Assembly (NCBI GenBank): GCA_016946835.1
Contig: JACVTC010000183.1
Location: 1-62,500 of the forward strand
Direction: 5' to 3'
Source of the DNA: Neocallimastix lanati (nom. inval.)
Lineage: Eukaryota; Neocallimastigomycota; Neocallimastigomycetes; Neocallimastigales; Neocallimastigaceae
Length of the DNA stretch: 62,500 nucleotides
In this document: piece by piece, positions 58,796 through 62,500 of the stretch
Position numbering within the stretch: position 1 is the stretch's first letter
Layout of the letters: the number at the start of each line of letters is the position of its first letter
The notes under the pieces: generated by a model
Database searches by the model: none
Seen by the model: the letters and a program-made list of their open reading frames with translations, nothing else
Told to the model about the DNA's origin: nothing
Position numbers and translations under genes: made by a program

Positions 58796-60720
58796 AAAAA
58801 AAAAAAGCGATGTAAATATACCTTTATCATAATTTAAAATTATCAATATTTTTTTTATAAAAAAATATAAACTCATTCCATACAGGTTATGAATAATACA
58901 ATTAAGAAATATATAATAAAATTAATAATGGTAAAAAAAAAAAGACAATGATAGAAGATAAATGATAAAAAACAAAAAATATATATATAAAAGAGACAAT
59001 GATAAAAATAAAATAAAATAAAAAAAAAAAAAAATAAAGATAAAAAAATAAAGCAAAAATTTAACAAAAAGCATAAACAAAACAAAATAAAAAAAACACA
59101 AAATCACAAAAAATAAATAAAAAAAAAGGTATTACTTTAAAAAATATATATAAATATATATTATCTAATGATTATAATTAGAAATATATAATTATAAAAA
59201 TTATAATTAAAGAAAAAGATTAGAAAAAAATTATAGAAATTTTAAGATGATTAATATTTTTTTTAATTTTATTTTTGTAAATAAGTTATTTTTTTTATAC
59301 TTAAAAAAATTTAATAATCATAAAAAGAAAAATAATAATAATAGTATTACTCTAATAATTAAAAATGCATGATTAATAACAATTATAATATAATAAATAA
59401 ATAAAAAAAAAAAATATAAAAACAATAATATCATATTTTTGCATAATTTTTTTATTAGTAATAAATATTATTATTATTTATATTTTTTTTTAAACGTATT
59501 TAAAAAGTACTAATCATCACTACATACTTATAATAATATCTTATCTTTAAATCTTAAACTATACCAAAATAATTAAATATTATATATAATTAATCATAAT
59601 ATATAATATTTTTAATATACGTTAAACAAAAAAGATATAATATATATACTTAGAGAAATAGATTAATAGAAGAATAAAATAAATTAAAAAAATAATAACA
59701 AAAAAAAAAAAAAAAAAAAAAAAAAAATAAATATATATATATTAATATATTTTGAGCTGGATTTTTTTATAAATTAAATGATATCAAAAATATTAATATT
59801 AAAAGAATTTTTTTTTTTTTATATTATTATTTTTATATATAATTACATTTTTTCTATTTATTTTATTTCTTTTATTATACAAATACTAATATAGTAATTA
59901 TCAATACAATAATATATAATATATATTATTATTATTATTTTATATTTTTACTATTTTGATCTTTTTTTTTTTAGTAGTTTAATAGAATTATTTTCTTTAA
60001 AATTGAAGAAAATAATCTTCCTACTAGTAACAATAGTTTATATATATATATATTTAAATAAAAGTAAAGAAAAGAAAAGTAGTAATATTTAATATAAAAT
60101 TTTCTTTCCTTTTTTTTTCTTTTTTTTTATAATATATATAAATAATAATAAAAATAAAATAAAATAAAAATATAAAATGAAATAAAAATATAAATTAGAT
60201 TATAAATTAGATTAAACATTAATAATAATTTATTTTAAAATATAATATTAATAACTAAAAAAAAAAAAAAAAAAATCTTTAATAATAATAAATACGTAAT
60301 TAATAATTTAAAAAATATTTAAAGCTTTATATATATTATAAATAAATTATCATTAATGGTTATTAATGATAAAATATATATATATATATAATAAAAATTA
60401 AAAAAGAAAATTATAATTAAAATAAAGATAATTATAAAAATAAAATTAAAATTAAAATTAAAAATAAAAATAAAGTAAAAACAAAATTAAAAAAAAACAA
60501 AAAACAAAAATAAAGTAAAAATAAAAATAAAAAATATATATATCAAAACCTATAATAATAATAATAATAATAATAATAGCAATAAGAAGAAAAAGAAGAA
60601 AAAGAAGAAAAAGAAGAAAAAGAAGTAAAAAAAAAAAAAAATGATAAATCAAATTATTAAATAATATAAAAATATTTTATACAAATATATAAATAAATAA
60701 GAATATAACACTATAAATTT
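58796..60720. other. AT-rich intergenic region
   Basis: 3' flank of the F-box gene, then about 1.9 kb of homopolymer-rich DNA. Minus-strand open frames made of Phe/Leu/Ile here are poly-T artefacts. Small AAT and AAGAAA runs lie at 60550-60630. No gene seen. Confidence 0.6.
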
Positions 60721-61190
60721 ATTTTATTCAATCTGTACTTTATATTTATATTCTACTATTTATTTTATTTTATTTTATTCAATCTGTACTTTATATTTAT
60801 ATTCTACTATTTATTTTATTTTATTTTATTCAATCTGTACTTTATATTTATATTCTACTATTTATTTTATTTTATTTTATTCAATCTGTACTTTATATTT
60901 ATATTCTACTATTTATTTTATTTTATTTTATTCAATCTGTACTTTATATTTATATTCTACTATTTATTTTATTTTATTTTATTCAATCTGTACTTTATAT
61001 TTATATTCTACTATTTATTTTATTTTATTTTATTCAATCTGTACTTTATATTTATATTCTACTATTTATTTTATTTTATTTTATTCAATCTGTACTTTAT
61101 ATTTATATTCTACTATTTATTTTATTTTATTTTATTCAATCTGTACTTTATATTTATATTCTACTATTTATTTTATTTTATTTTTACTTT
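60721..61190. repeat. 51-bp minisatellite, nine copies
   Basis: The motif CAATCTGTAC recurs at 60729, 60780, 60831, 60882, 60933, 60984, 61035, 61086 and 61137, exactly 51 bases apart. The intervening sequence (TTATATTTATATTCTAC and TTTTA units) is identical as far as can be seen. The perfect copies indicate recent expansion. Confidence 0.95.
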
Positions 61191-61479
61191 ATTTTATTTT
61201 ATTTTTCTTAATACTTAATTCTTTTATATTACTTTACTATTTACTTTATTTTTATTTGTATTTGGGATTTCTTAAATATATATATATATATATCTAAAAG
61301 AACAGCAATTCTTGGTATAAATATATATTTTCCTCTAATTTAAGAAAATTAACAAAATATTATATATACTATCCATTTTAATACCTATATAATTATTAAT
61401 ATATTTGCTTTCATTTAATATATAGCAAATGATAATAATAATTTATTAATTTTTAAATTATTGATATTAAAATTTATTA

Positions 61480-62500
61480 TTAGAAAGAAGCAATTTTGTT
61501 GTTAGTAGTACTACTTTTGGTTGTCACAACGAAGTAACCCATGAAAATATTTCATTCTCTATTTCAGGCATTAATAAATAAAAAAGAAAAAGTATTAGTT
61601 CAAATAGATATAATGAAAATTAAAAATGTATCAAGTAAAGTTGGGACTACTTCATTATCTTCTGATGGAAGGTATACACAATCAGGTGAATTTGGGGATA
61701 TCAACGATAATATGTCATCATTTTATCAAGATTTAAATAAAGAAAAGAGTGAATTTAATCAATATATATTTAATTTTAATAAATATTACCAAAATAAATA
61801 TAATAATAATGAGAATAATACATTAGAAATAAATGTCATGAAAATTAATAGTTTTGAAAATTTTTTAAATAATTTTTAACTTAAAAGGTATAGACGATAA
61901 AGCATATGCAAAAATTAATACTTTTTATGATAATATTAAAAAGACTCATTCTTATACCTCAACAGTTATTATGTTAATCCGAATACTTCAAAAAATAGTG
62001 ACAGTATATTAAAAAGTGTAAAAAATTATAAAATTATAAAGGAGAAGATTATCAAGAAAAAGACCTTACTAATAATATCAATAAACAAGAATTAATTAAT
62101 AAAGAAATATATAAAATGAATTCTTCAAACAGAAATTAAAAAAAAAAAGGGATAACAAAAAGGATAACTTCTAACAATGAAAGTTTACATCTTTTTAAAA
62201 ATATAAATAATAATAACGATGATGATAATAATGAAAATGAAAATGAAAATGAAAACGAAAACGAAAACGAAAACGAAAATGAAAATGAAAATGAAAATGA
62301 AAATGAAAATGAAAATGAAAATGAAAATGAAAATGAAAATGAAAATGAAAATGAAAATGAAAATGAAAATGAAAATGAAAATGAAAATGAAAATGAAAAT
62401 GAAAATGAAAATGAAAATGAAAATGAAAATGAAAATGAAAATGAAAATGAAAATGAAAATGAAAATGAAAATGAAAATGAAAATGAAAATGAAAATGAAA
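61480..62500 (+). pseudogene. Broken or partial Asn-rich gene at the window edge
   Basis: A 112-codon frame (61541-61879) reads KKEKVLVQIDIMKIKNVSSK, GRYTQSGEFGDINDNMSSF and SFENFLNNF. After its stop, a shift inside a T-run continues as LKGIDDKAYAKINTFYDNI. Further pieces (ELINKEIYKMNSSNRN, ITSNNESLHLFKNINNNN) lead into the Asn-Glu repeat. A different open frame just upstream (NFVVSSTTFGCHNEV, 61490-61570) overlaps the start, so the ATG choice is uncertain. At least two breaks coincide with homopolymers, so either a pseudogene or sequencing errors. No family recognised. Confidence 0.4.
62225..62500 (+). repeat. (GAAAAT)n hexanucleotide repeat, runs off the window
   Basis: About 45 GAAAAT/GAAAAC units continue to the last base. 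In the frame of the preceding remnant they encode alternating Asn and Glu; the period of 6 keeps any expansion in frame. Confidence 0.95.

Overview
The window looks like nuclear DNA of a very AT-rich, zoospore-forming fungus. The best guess is an anaerobic gut fungus (Neocallimastigomycota). The supports are: an overall composition dominated by A/T runs and microsatellites; eukaryotic nuclear-type tRNAs (A34 anticodons for Leu, Val, Ile, Ser, Thr, Arg and Ala, and an intron in tRNA-Tyr); short AT-rich GT-AG introns; fungal chromodomain Ty3/gypsy and Ty1/copia retroelements; and a multi-exon gene for an outer dynein arm docking-complex protein, which implies a motile flagellum and so excludes Dictyostelium and other non-flagellated AT-rich organisms. 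The phylum assignment is inference.

Region 1 (1-16,876) is a tRNA gene array. In 1-11,006 there are 22 tRNA genes on both strands covering 17 amino acids (Met, Trp and Cys are not seen), separated by AT-rich spacers and long simple repeats. Positions 1-5,824 recur almost perfectly at 11,007-16,876, adding 11 more genes. This is a direct tandem duplication with an 11,006-bp period, and the second copy stops abruptly.

Region 2 (16,877-41,000) is a nest of decayed LTR retrotransposons. It contains a Ty1/copia gag-protease-integrase relic; a non-autonomous LTR element with an intact retropepsin-like ORF that has lost its catalytic Asp; a 2.06-kb copia-type element (minus strand) with a 5-bp target-site duplication (TSD); copia RT debris; a 3.45-kb Ty3 deletion derivative with a CCTAA TSD; a second Ty3 relic; a nearly intact Ty3 gag-protease-integrase-chromodomain ORF lacking RT; LTRs that carry a Pol III-like A box/B box module; and a minus-strand Ty3 RT fragment. 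Several compact GC-richer, hairpin-rich islands sit in leaders and LTRs, including a 388-nt insert flanked by 15-bp direct repeats. Relics of the tRNA-Glu and tRNA-Val loci lie at 41.6-42.4 kb.

Region 3 (43,578-62,500) holds host genes. There is a 9-exon ODAD3/CCDC151-like gene (43,578-47,766), a copia deletion derivative on the minus strand (48,467-51,214, TSD ATTCA), a decayed minus-strand gene (about 51.6-53.9 kb), an intact two-exon F-box/ankyrin gene (56,155-58,795), a 51-bp minisatellite, and a broken or partial gene running into an Asn-Glu hexanucleotide repeat at the right edge.
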